Assembly: GCA_937898715.1 (NCBI GenBank)
Contig: CALEKA010000004.1
Coordinates: 1 to 21,900, forward strand
Direction: 5' to 3'
Source: an uncultured Prevotella sp.
GTDB lineage: Bacteria; Bacteroidota; Bacteroidia; Bacteroidales; Bacteroidaceae
DNA length: 21,900 bases
The translations under genes and the position numbers were made by a program. The notes under the pieces were generated by a model that was not told the origin of the DNA, searched no databases, and worked only from the letters and a program-made list of their open reading frames with translations. Every line of letters begins with the position of its first letter. Within the stretch, counting starts at the first letter, position 1. Of this stretch, positions 1 to 7,838 are shown piece by piece.

Positions 1-63
1 TGATTCTAGTATTTCTAGTGATTCTAGTATTTCTAGTGATTCTAGTATTTCTAGTATTTCTAA
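1..63. repeat. Nonamer tandem array 1 (TNNTTCTAG), cut by the window edge
   Basis: Seven contiguous 9-bp units on the + strand, six ending in CTAG and the last degenerate (CTAA). The variable dinucleotide alternates GA, AT, GA, AT, GA, AT, AT. The array begins at base 1, so it probably extends left. It lies 15 bp beyond the deaD stop codon and ends in a G-run (CCCCCC in the deaD mRNA). It is read as CTAGAANNA units in the minus-strand transcript. One frame has a TAG in every unit, so it is not coding. Confidence 0.95.
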
Positions 64-78
64 GGGGGGAAAGATATT

Positions 79-1956
79 TTATTCAAAGAATTGGCGCCAA
101 TCGTCTTTCTTGGGTTTACGGTTGGCGGGCTCGTAATCTTTTTTGGCGGCTTTGCGCTTGCTCTTCTTCTCGGCTTTCCATGCTGCTTTCATCGCGTTGG
201 GATTGGCGGCTTCGGCGTAGGTGCGGTGGGCTTTCTTGGTGGGGCGCTCAGCTTTAGAGTTGCGCTCGTTTTTGCGAGAATGGCTAATAGACTTGGAAGA
301 AGATGCTTCTTCGCGGTCGGCGGTGTCGACTACGACGCGGCGGTCGCCTACTTTGGCGCGCTTCATCTTCTGGATGACGAGGTCGGCGTCTTCGGAGGGG
401 ACTTCGAAGAAGGAGCAGTTGTTGGTGAGGTCGATGCGGCCAATTTCAATTTTTGTACCACGCACGTGACGGTTGACGAGGTTGATGATTTCACGGGCGT
501 AGAAGTTGTCGCGCTTGCCCAGGTTGATGAAGAGGCGTGTGTAGCCTTCTTCGGCTTCGTGGCTGGTAGCGTCGCCTTTGCGGCGATCGCGGCGGGGCTT
601 GTCGCCGTCGGCGGCAGATTTGCGGTCGGCGGGCTGCTCTATGGCGGGGGCATCGGCATAGTAGCGGAGGAAGTGGCCAAACTCGCGGCTTACGATGCGC
701 TTGATGAGGTCTTCCTTGGTGAGCCAATCGAGTTTGCGGTAGATTTCGGGCAGGAAGGGGGCTATTTCGGTATCGTTTACCTCAATGCGTTCGAGCTCGT
801 CCATCACTTTGTAGAGTTGCTTGGTGCAGATCTCTTGTGGTTCGGGAAGCACGCCTGCTTCAAATTTCTTACCGATCACCTTTTCGATGATGCGCACCTT
901 GCCCTTCTCGCGCAGATGGATAATGGAGATGCTCGTGCCTCGTTTGCCTGCTCTACCTGTACGGCCTGAGCGGTGTGTATAGTTTTCTACGTCGTCGGGC
1001 AGTCCGTAGTTGATCACGTGTGTGAGATCTTCTACGTCGAGTCCGCGGGCTGCTACGTCGGTAGCTACGAGGAGCTGCGTATGGTGCTGGCGAAACTTCT
1101 GCATGGTGAGGTCGCGCTGTGCTTGTGAGAGGTCGCCATGAAGGGCTTCGGCGTTGTATCCGTCGCGGATGAGTTGGTCGGCTACTTCTTGTGTTTCGAG
1201 GCGTGTACGGCAGAAGATGATGCCATAGATGCGGGGAAAGTAGTCGACGATGCGCTTGAGGGCTGCATACTTGTCTTTGGCGTGGACGAGATAGTAGATG
1301 TGGTTGACGTTTTCGGCGCCTTCGTTGCGTGAACCTACTACGATTTCTTTGTAGTCGTGGAGGTAGCTTTTGGCGATGCGCTCGATTTCTTTGCCCATGG
1401 TGGCGGAGAAGAGGAGTGTGTTGCGCTGTGCGGGAACGCCGGCAAGGATCTCATCGATGCTTTCGGTGAATCCCATGTTGAGCATCTCGTCGGCTTCATC
1501 GAGTACGACGTTTTCTACAGCATCGAGCTTTGCTACACCTCGATGCATGAGATCGATGAGTCGGCCGGGGGTGGCTACGATTACTTGTGCACCTTTGCGC
1601 AGGGAGCGTATTTGGCTTTCGATGCTCGAACCGCCATAGACGGCGAGTACGTGGAGATCGTCGATATAGCGCGAATACTCTTTGAGGTCGCCAGCTATCT
1701 GCAAGCAGAGTTCGCGGGTGGGGCTGAGAATGACGGCTTGAGTCTGTTTGCTCTTTGGATCTACTTTCTGCAGTACGGGCAGACCGAAGGCAGCCGTTTT
1801 ACCAGTACCTGTTTGCGCCAGGGCGATGACGTCGTTGCCCACACCGAGGAGGTAGGGGATGACTTCTTCTTGTACTGGCATGGGGTGTTCGTACCCCATC
1901 TCGCTGATGGCGCGACGGATTTCTTCCGATACGCCTAACTCTTCAAATGTCTTCAA
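79..1956 (-). CDS. deaD: DEAD-box ATP-dependent RNA helicase with DbpA-type RNA-binding domain
   Basis: ATP-dependent RNA helicase, 625 aa, cytoplasmic; this class acts in ribosome assembly, RNA decay and cold adaptation. Visible motifs: Q-motif Gln29, motif I AQTGTGKT (47-54), PTREL (79-83), TPGR (129-132), DEAD (153-156), SAT, TDVAARGLD and HRSGRTGRAGKRG. After the two RecA lobes come a helical linker, an acidic/basic stretch, then a DbpA-like RNA-binding domain (starting near YTRLFINLGK) and a long Lys/Arg-rich tail. The start codon appears to be TTG: no in-frame ATG precedes it, and the encoded N-terminus (MKTFEELGV) begins where I expect this family to begin. It is the last gene in the window of the minus-strand run, with nonamer arrays on both sides. 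The symbol deaD is a family-level call; cshA or dbpA-like names are equally possible. Confidence 0.93.
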   Translation of the reverse strand: MKTFEELGVSEEIRRAISEMGYEHPMPVQEEVIPYLLGVGNDVIALAQTGTGKTAAFGLPVLQKVDPKSKQTQAVILSPTRELCLQIAGDLKEYSRYIDDLHVLAVYGGSSIESQIRSLRKGAQVIVATPGRLIDLMHRGVAKLDAVENVVLDEADEMLNMGFTESIDEILAGVPAQRNTLLFSATMGKEIERIAKSYLHDYKEIVVGSRNEGAENVNHIYYLVHAKDKYAALKRIVDYFPRIYGIIFCRTRLETQEVADQLIRDGYNAEALHGDLSQAQRDLTMQKFRQHHTQLLVATDVAARGLDVEDLTHVINYGLPDDVENYTHRSGRTGRAGKRGTSISIIHLREKGKVRIIEKVIGKKFEAGVLPEPQEICTKQLYKVMDELERIEVNDTEIAPFLPEIYRKLDWLTKEDLIKRIVSREFGHFLRYYADAPAIEQPADRKSAADGDKPRRDRRKGDATSHEAEEGYTRLFINLGKRDNFYAREIINLVNRHVRGTKIEIGRIDLTNNCSFFEVPSEDADLVIQKMKRAKVGDRRVVVDTADREEASSSKSISHSRKNERNSKAERPTKKAHRTYAEAANPNAMKAAWKAEKKSKRKAAKKDYEPANRKPKKDDWRQFFE

Positions 1957-1991
1957 AATATAGGGTGTGTTTGTTTGCTGGTTGGGGGTAG

Positions 1992-2081
1992 TGATTCTAG
2001 TGATTCTAGTGATTCTAGGGGTTCTAGTTGTTCTAGTGATTCTAGTGGTTCTAGTGATTCTAGTTGTTCTAGTGATTCTAG
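1992..2081. repeat. Nonamer tandem array 2 (TNNTTCTAG), S41 protease-deaD gap
   Basis: Ten perfectly phased 9-bp units, all ending in TTCTAG. Variable positions in order on the + strand: TGA, TGA, TGA, GGG, TTG, TGA, TGG, TGA, TTG, TGA. It begins 35 bp upstream of the deaD start and ends 36 bp beyond the protease stop. G-runs flank it on both sides (1985-1989 and 2082-2086). Confidence 0.97.
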
Positions 2082-2117
2082 GGGGGTAAGGGCTTGAGGG
2101 GGACTAGGAGGCTCCTT

Positions 2118-3695
2118 TTATTTTCCCTCTTTGAGGAATTGGAGGGCGCGTTTTACGATGTCGCTGCGCTTGTTGACAAGGCGGAAGTACTCGTTGCGGT
2201 CCCAGAGATCGTAGGCGATGGTGGCCTTGAGTGTGAATTGGAGGTCTTTGAGGGTAGACTGAAGGTCATTGTCGTCCTTAGGCTCTACTTTCTTGCGCTT
2301 GCCTTCTGCCATGATGGAGTCGGTGAGCGAGGTGGGGACGGTGAATGACTGCTCGAAATCTTCAAACTTGCGGTATTTTCGCTTCAATGTTTTGCGATTC
2401 TCATCTACGTAGCGAAGTACGGCTTCGTTGATGAGATTGTAGCGGCGCAGGGCGCGATAGTAGGGCGAATAGGTGGTGGTGTCGAGGGGCACGAAGATGT
2501 CGGGCATGATGCCGCCTCCGCCGTAGACGGTGCGATGCTTTACGAGTGTCTTGTACACCTTGGTGGAGTCGAGGTGTATGCTGTCGATTGAGGTGAGTTC
2601 GCCGCGGGTGTAGCGATTGTCGAGATCGCGTTCGTATTCGCTCTTTTCGCCTTTGACGTAGGGCTTCTGTATGCATCGGCCGGAGGGTGTGTAGTAGTGG
2701 GATACGGTGAGGCGAATCATGGATCCGTCGGGGAGGTCGATGGGGCGCTGTACGAGTCCTTTGCCGAATGTGCGGCGTCCGATGATGGTGCCACGGTCGT
2801 GGTCTTGCACGGCTCCGCTTACGATTTCGGCTGCTGAGGCTGTGAACTCATCGACGAGTATTACTACGCGTCCTTCTGTCTGCATCAATCCGTCGGCTTC
2901 GGCATGTAGCTCTTGTCGGGGCATGACGCGTCCGTCGGTGTAGACTACCATGGAGCCTTTGGGCAGGAATTCGCTTGCTACGTCTTGTGCTGCATTGAGA
3001 TAGCCGCCTCCATTCATGCTGAGGTCGAGAATGATGTCTTTCATTCCTTGCTTGCGTAGGAGGGCTATTTTGTCGTGTACTTCTTTGCCTGAAGTGGCTC
3101 CGAAGCTGTCGAGGTGTATGTAGCCTGCGGTGGGCGTGATCATATATGCTGCGTCAACGGTGTTGACGGGGATTTTGTCGCGAGTGACCTTGAAATGGAG
3201 TACGCCTTGTGTGCCACGTCGCACGATGTCGAGGTTGGCAATGGTGCCTTTGGGGCCTCGAAGCTTGGTCATGATGCTGTCGCGATCCATCTTTACACCG
3301 GCAATTTTTACGCCATTGACGGCAATGATGCGGTCTCCCGAGAGGATACCGGCTTTTTCGCAGGGGCCTTTGCTGATTACTTGGAGTACGAGGAGGGTGT
3401 CTTTCACCATGTTGAAGCTTACGCCGATGCCTTCGAAGTTGCCGTTGAGTGGTTCGTTGAGTTTCTTGGTGTCTTTGGCGTTGGTGTAGGAGGAGTGGGG
3501 GTCGAGCTTGCTGAGCATGCCGTTGATGGCATCTTCTGCAAGTTTCTGCTGGTCTACGCTGTCAACGTAGAGGCTTGTGATGGCTACTTGCGCCATCTGC
3601 AGTTTTTTGATTTGCTCGAAGTCGATGTCGCCGTAGCGCGACTGGGCGCAAGCGGGGAGGGTGAGGAGGGTGAGGAGGAAAAGGATGTATCGCAT
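2118..3695 (-). CDS. S41-family C-terminal processing protease (CtpA-like)
   Basis: Periplasmic or membrane-anchored serine protease, 525 aa. Residues 1-17 form a signal peptide ending LPACAQ. It could be read as a lipobox (Cys16) or as a signal peptidase I site (A-C-A before Gln18), so anchoring is uncertain. A PDZ domain follows at about 90-165 (GIGVSF to GDRIIAVNG). The S41 core has catalytic Ser287 in TASAAEI and Lys312 in FGKG, 25 residues apart as in Prc/CtpA proteases. The C-terminal part (about 360-525) is charged and helical. The start is ATG, 20 bp from nonamer array 3. It sits between coaD and deaD with no promoter or terminator recognised, so co-transcription is likely. Substrate unknown. 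Confidence 0.92.
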   Translation of the reverse strand: MRYILFLLTLLTLPACAQSRYGDIDFEQIKKLQMAQVAITSLYVDSVDQQKLAEDAINGMLSKLDPHSSYTNAKDTKKLNEPLNGNFEGIGVSFNMVKDTLLVLQVISKGPCEKAGILSGDRIIAVNGVKIAGVKMDRDSIMTKLRGPKGTIANLDIVRRGTQGVLHFKVTRDKIPVNTVDAAYMITPTAGYIHLDSFGATSGKEVHDKIALLRKQGMKDIILDLSMNGGGYLNAAQDVASEFLPKGSMVVYTDGRVMPRQELHAEADGLMQTEGRVVILVDEFTASAAEIVSGAVQDHDRGTIIGRRTFGKGLVQRPIDLPDGSMIRLTVSHYYTPSGRCIQKPYVKGEKSEYERDLDNRYTRGELTSIDSIHLDSTKVYKTLVKHRTVYGGGGIMPDIFVPLDTTTYSPYYRALRRYNLINEAVLRYVDENRKTLKRKYRKFEDFEQSFTVPTSLTDSIMAEGKRKKVEPKDDNDLQSTLKDLQFTLKATIAYDLWDRNEYFRLVNKRSDIVKRALQFLKEGK

Positions 3696-3715
3696 GGGGT
3701 GGATGGGATTGGGGG

Positions 3716-3823
3716 CGTTTCTAGGAATTTTAGTGATTCTAGTATTTCTAGTGATTCTAGTATTTCTAGTATTTCTAGTGATTCTAGTATTTCTAGTGAT
3801 TCTAGTATTTCTAGTGATTCTGG
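3716..3823. repeat. Nonamer tandem array 3 (TNNTTCTAG), coaD-S41 protease gap
   Basis: Twelve 9-bp units in one phase. The first two (CGTTTCTAG, GAATTTTAG) and the last (TGATTCTGG) are degenerate; ten end in CTAG. The inner units mostly alternate GA and AT in the variable dinucleotide, the same 18-bp higher-order pattern as array 1. It begins 20 bp upstream of the protease ATG and ends 12 bp from the coaD stop. G-runs flank it at 3711-3715 and 3822-3825. Confidence 0.97.
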
Positions 3824-3835
3824 GGACTAATGAAA

Positions 3836-4294
3836 CTATTCCTTGGGGGAGGCGGGGGGTGGAAGGAAGGGGGAGACGTCTTTGCCGTAGGCTATGAGCT
3901 CGCGTACTACGCTTGATGAGATGTCGGAGTAGTGGGCTTCGGTGAAGAGCATGACGGTCTCTACGCCTGCGAGTCGCTTGTTCATGGCGGCGATGTCGCG
4001 CTCGTATTCGAAGTCTTTTACTGAGCGTAGTCCACGCAGGATGAACGTTGCTCCTTCTCTGCGGGCGAGGTCGATGGTGAGGTCGGTATAGGCTACGACT
4101 TTGATGCGTGGCTCGTTGGTATAGACGCGGCGGATGGCTTCTACTCGCTGTTCGGGGGTGTAGAAGGATCGCTTTTTGTCGTTGACGCCTACGCCTATGA
4201 CGATGCGGTCGAACATGGGGAGGCCTCGCTCTACGATGCTGGCATGACCCACGGTGAAGGGGTCGAAGGAGCCGGGGAATATGGCGGTTTTCAC
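3836..4294 (-). CDS. coaD: Phosphopantetheine adenylyltransferase
   Basis: Cytoplasmic nucleotidyltransferase that adds AMP from ATP to 4'-phosphopantetheine, the penultimate step of coenzyme A synthesis. At 152 aa it is full length for the family. The N-terminal nucleotide-binding signature GSFDPFTVGH (8-17) contains the T/HxGH motif. The middle segment RGLRSVKDFEYE and the C-terminal YSDISSSVVRE motif are both present. The start codon is GTG (sense GTGAAAACC), with a C-rich leader directly against it; on the + strand that leader forms a G-quadruplex motif. It lies between parE and the S41 protease, with nonamer arrays on both sides. Confidence 0.97.
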   Translation of the reverse strand: MKTAIFPGSFDPFTVGHASIVERGLPMFDRIVIGVGVNDKKRSFYTPEQRVEAIRRVYTNEPRIKVVAYTDLTIDLARREGATFILRGLRSVKDFEYERDIAAMNKRLAGVETVMLFTEAHYSDISSSVVRELIAYGKDVSPFLPPPASPKE

Positions 4295-4317
4295 GGGGGA
4301 GGGGCTTGGGGATTGGG
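4295..4317 (+). other. G-quadruplex motif abutting the coaD start
   Basis: Four G-runs on the + strand (template strand of coaD): G5, A, G4, CTT, G4, ATT, G3. It begins at the base next to the GTG start codon. In the mRNA this is a C-rich leader. The motif is seen directly; folding is inferred. Confidence 0.7.
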
Positions 4318-4331
4318 ATTATAGGGGGTAG

Positions 4332-4412
4332 TGATTCTAGTTTTTCTAGTTTTTCTAGTGGTTCTAGTTTTTCTAGTGGTTCTAGTGATTCTAGTGGCTC
4401 TAGATATTCTGG
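4332..4412. repeat. Nonamer tandem array 4 (TNNTTCTAG), parE-coaD gap
   Basis: Nine units in one phase. Eight end in CTAG and the last (ATATTCTGG) is degenerate. Variable dinucleotides in order: GA, TT, TT, GG, TT, GG, GA, GG. It starts 37 bp upstream of the coaD GTG and stops 6 bp short of the parE stop codon. G-runs lie at 4324-4328 and 4411-4417. Arrays 2 and 4 share the same entry sequence, GGGGGTAGTGATTCTAG. Confidence 0.96.
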
Positions 4413-4418
4413 GGGGGA

Positions 4419-6443
4419 TTATTCTTCTGTTATTTCTTCGTCGGCGGGGTCTTCTTCTACTACGAGGTTGTCGATGATGAAGCCTTGACGCTCCATGGTG
4501 TTCTTGCCCATGTAGTATTCGAGGAGTTTGGCTACGTTGTCGCTTTTGTGGAGGGTGACGGGATCGAGGCGCATGCCGGGACCGATGAAGGTTTTGAATT
4601 CTTCGGGGTCGATCTCGCCGAGACCTTTAAATCGGGTGATCTCGGGGTTGGGACTGAGCTTTTCGATGGCGGCGAGGCGCTCTTCGTCGGAGTAGCAGTA
4701 GATGGTCTCGTATTCAGAACGTTCGCTGGCTTGCGTCTTCTTTAGGATGGCTGCACCAGCACTCTTGTCGTTGACGGTCTTGAGTTTGGGTGTGGCACCA
4801 CGTACCTTTTTCTTCTTGTTGCGCACGCGGAAGAGTGGAGTCTGAAGTATGTAGACGTGTCCTTTCTTGATAAGTTCGGGGAAGAACTGGAGGAAGAAGG
4901 TGATGATGAGCAAACGGATGTGCATGCCGTCGACATCGGCATCGGTGGCTACGATTACCTTATTATAGCGCAGTCCGTCGAGGCCATCCTCGATGTTGAG
5001 TGCAGCCTGTAGGAGGTTGAATTCTTCGTTTTCGTAGACCACCTTTTTGGTCAGTCCGAAGCAGTTGAGCGGTTTTCCTCGTAGTGAGAATACGGCTTGT
5101 GTCTGTGCGTTGCGTGTCTTGGTGATGGATCCGCTTGCAGAGTCGCCCTCGGTGATGAATATAGAGGAGTCGAAGCGTGGGTCGTCTTGCTCTTCGTCTT
5201 GCTTCTTCTTGGCTTTGGGTGCGGGGTCGTTGAGGTGGATGCGGCAGTCGCGCAGCTTTCGGTTGTGAAGGTTGGCCTTCTTGGCACGCTCGCGGGCGAG
5301 CTTTGTCACGCCGGCTATGGCTTTGCGTTCCTTTTCGCTCTCTTCGATCTTTTGCTTAATGACGTCGGCCACGTCGGTGTGCATGTGGAGGTAGTTGTCG
5401 ACGTTTTCTTTGATGAAATCGCCTACAAACTTATTAACGCTTACGCCTGAGAGGGGGAAGGGTTTGCCGTTGGAGTCTTTGTCGGGAGCCATGGTGAGAG
5501 ATCCGAGTTTGATCTTGGTCTGGCTCTCGAAGAGCGGTTCAATCACGCGGATGGCGATGGCTGCTACGAGACCGTTGCGCACGTCCTGCACGTCGTAGTT
5601 TTTGCCGAAATATTCCTTGATGGCTTTGGCTATGTGCTCTTTGAATGCGCTTTGGTGTGTGCCGCCTTGGGTGGTGTGTTGTCCGTTGACAAAGGAGTAA
5701 TACTCCTCACCATACTGCGAGGTATGGGTGAATGCAATGTCGATGTTGGGCCCTGTGAGGTGGACGATGGGGTAGAGTCCGGGGGCGGTCATATTGTCGT
5801 TGAGGAGGTCTTCGAGTCCGTTTCGGCTAAGGATGCGTCGGCCGTTGTAGAAGATGGCAAGTCCGGTGTTGAGGTAGGTGTAGTTTCGGAGCATGTTTTC
5901 TACGAACTCGCTGTGGAATCGGTAGCCTTGGAAGAGTTTCTTGTCGGGTTCGAAGAAGATGTAGGTGCCGTTTTCCTCGTCGGAGGGTCCTGTTTCATCG
6001 TTTACGAGTACGCCTTTTTCGAAGATGGCTTCGTGCATTTGACCATCGCGTACGCTTCGGGCGATGAATCGGGATGAGAGCGCATTGACAGCCTTGAGTC
6101 CGACGCCATTCATGCCTACGGAGGCGGTGAATACGGCTGTGTCGTACTTACCACCTGTGTTGAGCTTGGATACGGCGTCGACCAATGCTCCGAGGGGGAT
6201 GCCACGTCCGTAGTCGCGTATTTCAGCTGTTAGGTTGTCGTGGATGTTCACCTCGATGCGTTTGCCGAATCCTTCGTTGAATTCGTCGATGCTATTGTCG
6301 ATGCTTTCCTTGAGGAGCACGTAGATGCCGTCTTCGGCATGCGATCCGTCGCCCAGTCGGCCAATGTACATGCCGGGGCGGGTACGGATGTGCTCTGTAT
6401 CTTCAAGGTGTCGGATTTTGCTCTCGTCGTAAACTACTGACAT
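4419..6443 (-). CDS. parE: DNA topoisomerase IV subunit B
   Basis: ATPase subunit of a type IIA topoisomerase, 674 aa; with ParC it decatenates daughter chromosomes and relaxes supercoils. Order of domains: GHKL ATPase (ESIDNSIDE, DYGRGIP, GVGLKAVNALS), transducer with the SQTKIKLGS loop, then TOPRIM with EGDSA (Glu432) and DADVDG (Asp501, Asp503, Asp505), and RFKGLGE near the end, followed by a short acidic tail. The ATPase region (DGSHAEDGIYVLLKE) resembles Bacteroidetes ParE more than GyrB; GyrB is the main alternative. The start is ATG, directly below a strong G-quadruplex motif and array 5. parC is not in the window. Confidence 0.92.
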   Translation of the reverse strand: MSVVYDESKIRHLEDTEHIRTRPGMYIGRLGDGSHAEDGIYVLLKESIDNSIDEFNEGFGKRIEVNIHDNLTAEIRDYGRGIPLGALVDAVSKLNTGGKYDTAVFTASVGMNGVGLKAVNALSSRFIARSVRDGQMHEAIFEKGVLVNDETGPSDEENGTYIFFEPDKKLFQGYRFHSEFVENMLRNYTYLNTGLAIFYNGRRILSRNGLEDLLNDNMTAPGLYPIVHLTGPNIDIAFTHTSQYGEEYYSFVNGQHTTQGGTHQSAFKEHIAKAIKEYFGKNYDVQDVRNGLVAAIAIRVIEPLFESQTKIKLGSLTMAPDKDSNGKPFPLSGVSVNKFVGDFIKENVDNYLHMHTDVADVIKQKIEESEKERKAIAGVTKLARERAKKANLHNRKLRDCRIHLNDPAPKAKKKQDEEQDDPRFDSSIFITEGDSASGSITKTRNAQTQAVFSLRGKPLNCFGLTKKVVYENEEFNLLQAALNIEDGLDGLRYNKVIVATDADVDGMHIRLLIITFFLQFFPELIKKGHVYILQTPLFRVRNKKKKVRGATPKLKTVNDKSAGAAILKKTQASERSEYETIYCYSDEERLAAIEKLSPNPEITRFKGLGEIDPEEFKTFIGPGMRLDPVTLHKSDNVAKLLEYYMGKNTMERQGFIIDNLVVEEDPADEEITEE

Positions 6444-6451
6444 GGTGGTGT

Positions 6452-6474
6452 GGGGGTTGGGGGTGGGGAGGGGG
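6452..6474 (+). other. Perfect G-quadruplex motif upstream of parE
   Basis: Runs G5, TT, G5, T, G4, A, G5 on the + strand (template strand for parE), starting 9 bp from the ATG. The very short loops and long runs make it one of the strongest quadruplex motifs possible by sequence. The mRNA leader is correspondingly C-rich. Confidence 0.85.
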
Positions 6475-6476
6475 AG

Positions 6477-6601
6477 CTATTTTAGTTTTATAGCTATTAT
6501 AGATTTTCTAGTTATTCTAGCTATTCTAGTCTTTCTAGTTATTCTAGTCTTTCTAGTTATTCTAGTCTTTCTAGCTATTCTAGTCTTTCTAATTTTTTCT
6601 G
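6477..6601. repeat. Nonamer tandem array 5 (NNNTTCTAG), acetyltransferase-parE gap
   Basis: About 14 units. Nine perfect CTAG units run from 6503 to 6583, mainly alternating TTATTCTAG or CTATTCTAG with TCTTTCTAG. The units toward parE (6477-6502) are degenerate, one being 8 bp, and the units toward the acetyltransferase (6584-6601) end CTAA and TCTG. The dinucleotide set (TA, CT) differs from that of the other four arrays. It begins 33 bp upstream of the parE ATG. Confidence 0.95.
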
Positions 6602-6656
6602 GGAATTGCTATAGATACTAGGCTTTGGGGCTTTTCTGGGGGCTCCTTAATGTTCT

Positions 6657-7790
6657 TTAGAGGCTTTGCTTGAAGCAGCGGCGGCGCTTGTGTTGCTCAG
6701 TCTTGAAGTATTGCCACTGGTTTTGCACCTTATCGTTCATCTCGAGTTCGGGGTTGCTCTCGGCGTATTCGAAGCCGAGCTCCTTGTAGACGGGGATGAG
6801 GTCGGTAAATAGGAGTGCGTTGACGCCCTTGCCTTGATAGTCGGGGCGAACGGCTACGAGCAGTAGGTCGAGCACCTTTGGGCGCTTCCACATAAGCGCT
6901 TTGAGCAGATGGAACCATCCGAAGGGTAGCAGGCGGCCTTTGGCTTTCTGAAGTGCTCGTGAGAGCGATGCCATGGAGATGCCTACGGCTACAATCTCGC
7001 CCGCAGCATTCTCTACGATGCTCACCATGCGGAGGTCGAGCACGGGCACGTACATATTGACGTACTGATCGATTTGTCGCTCTGTCATGCGTGAGTAGCC
7101 GAAGAGTGGTGTGTAGGCATCGTTGATGAGGCGGAATATGTCGTGTGCCACGCCCGTCTCTTTGATTTCCTTCTTGCTCTTGAGCTTGCGTATGTGGAGG
7201 TCGTATTTTCGGGCAATGATCTGGGAGATGCGTTGGTGCTTCTCTGGAATCTGGTCGGGCACGTAGATCTTCATCTCTACCCAGTCGGCGCTCTTTTCCA
7301 TGCCGAGTCGTTCCATGTGTTGGGGGTAGTAGGGATAGTTGTAGATGGTGGCCATGGTCGAGAGTTGGTCGAAGCCTTCGATGAGCATGCCTTCGGCATC
7401 CATATCGGTGAATCCGAGTGGTCCTTCGATCTCTGTCATGCCACGCTCACGTCCCCACTGCTTTACGGTGTCGATGAGTGCGGTGCTCACTTCAATGTCG
7501 TCGATAAAGTCGATCCATCCGAAGCGCACGGTACGTTTGTTCCACGTCTCGTTGGCGCGTCGGTTGATGATAGCTGCTACGCGTCCTACGATTTTGCCAT
7601 CGCGCAGGGCGAGGAAGTAGTCGGCATCGCAAAACTCGAATGCGGCGTTTTTCTTCGGCGAGAAGGTGTTGAGCATATCGTCGTAGAGGTCGGGCACGGA
7701 GTAGGGATTGTCCTTATAAAATTCGTAGTTGAATCGTATGAACTTCTTTAGTTCGGCCTTTGTCGTGACTTTTTTTATTTCGACAGACAT
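6657..7790 (-). CDS. GNAT-like N-acetyltransferase of unknown substrate
   Basis: Cytoplasmic protein of 377 aa with a C-terminal GNAT fold. The acetyl-CoA loop is visible as VRPDYQGKGVNALLF near residue 320, followed by a helix and YAESNPELEMND. The N-terminal half is conserved in style (KNAAFEFCDADYF, GRVAAIINRR, EGPLGFTDMDAEGML), typical of a Bacteroidetes-wide uncharacterised family. I chose the ATG at 7790 (MSVEIKK): the longer reading frame from 7841 would start inside the promoter's -7 element and adds an unlikely leader. It is probably the first gene of the five-gene minus-strand operon. The substrate is unknown. Confidence 0.85.
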   Translation of the reverse strand: MSVEIKKVTTKAELKKFIRFNYEFYKDNPYSVPDLYDDMLNTFSPKKNAAFEFCDADYFLALRDGKIVGRVAAIINRRANETWNKRTVRFGWIDFIDDIEVSTALIDTVKQWGRERGMTEIEGPLGFTDMDAEGMLIEGFDQLSTMATIYNYPYYPQHMERLGMEKSADWVEMKIYVPDQIPEKHQRISQIIARKYDLHIRKLKSKKEIKETGVAHDIFRLINDAYTPLFGYSRMTERQIDQYVNMYVPVLDLRMVSIVENAAGEIVAVGISMASLSRALQKAKGRLLPFGWFHLLKALMWKRPKVLDLLLVAVRPDYQGKGVNALLFTDLIPVYKELGFEYAESNPELEMNDKVQNQWQYFKTEQHKRRRCFKQSL

Positions 7791-7838
7791 ATCTTTATTA
7801 TAGGGTAGAGTGGTTTGTATTCTAAGCGTTTTAGCTTG

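Noticed and set aside
91..969. Long + strand frame (292 codons) opposite deaD
   Set aside because: Shadow of the helicase gene; composition follows the opposite strand's codons and no domain is visible. Similar long shadow frames opposite uvrA and parE were rejected for the same reason.
3661..3897. Open reading frames through the nonamer arrays on the + strand (Ile-Leu-Val-Phe or Ser-Asp-Ser-Ser repeats), also at 18-257 and 4306-4488
   Set aside because: They arise because a 9-bp period keeps one frame free of stops. They overlap strong genes on the other strand and have no start context or family resemblance.
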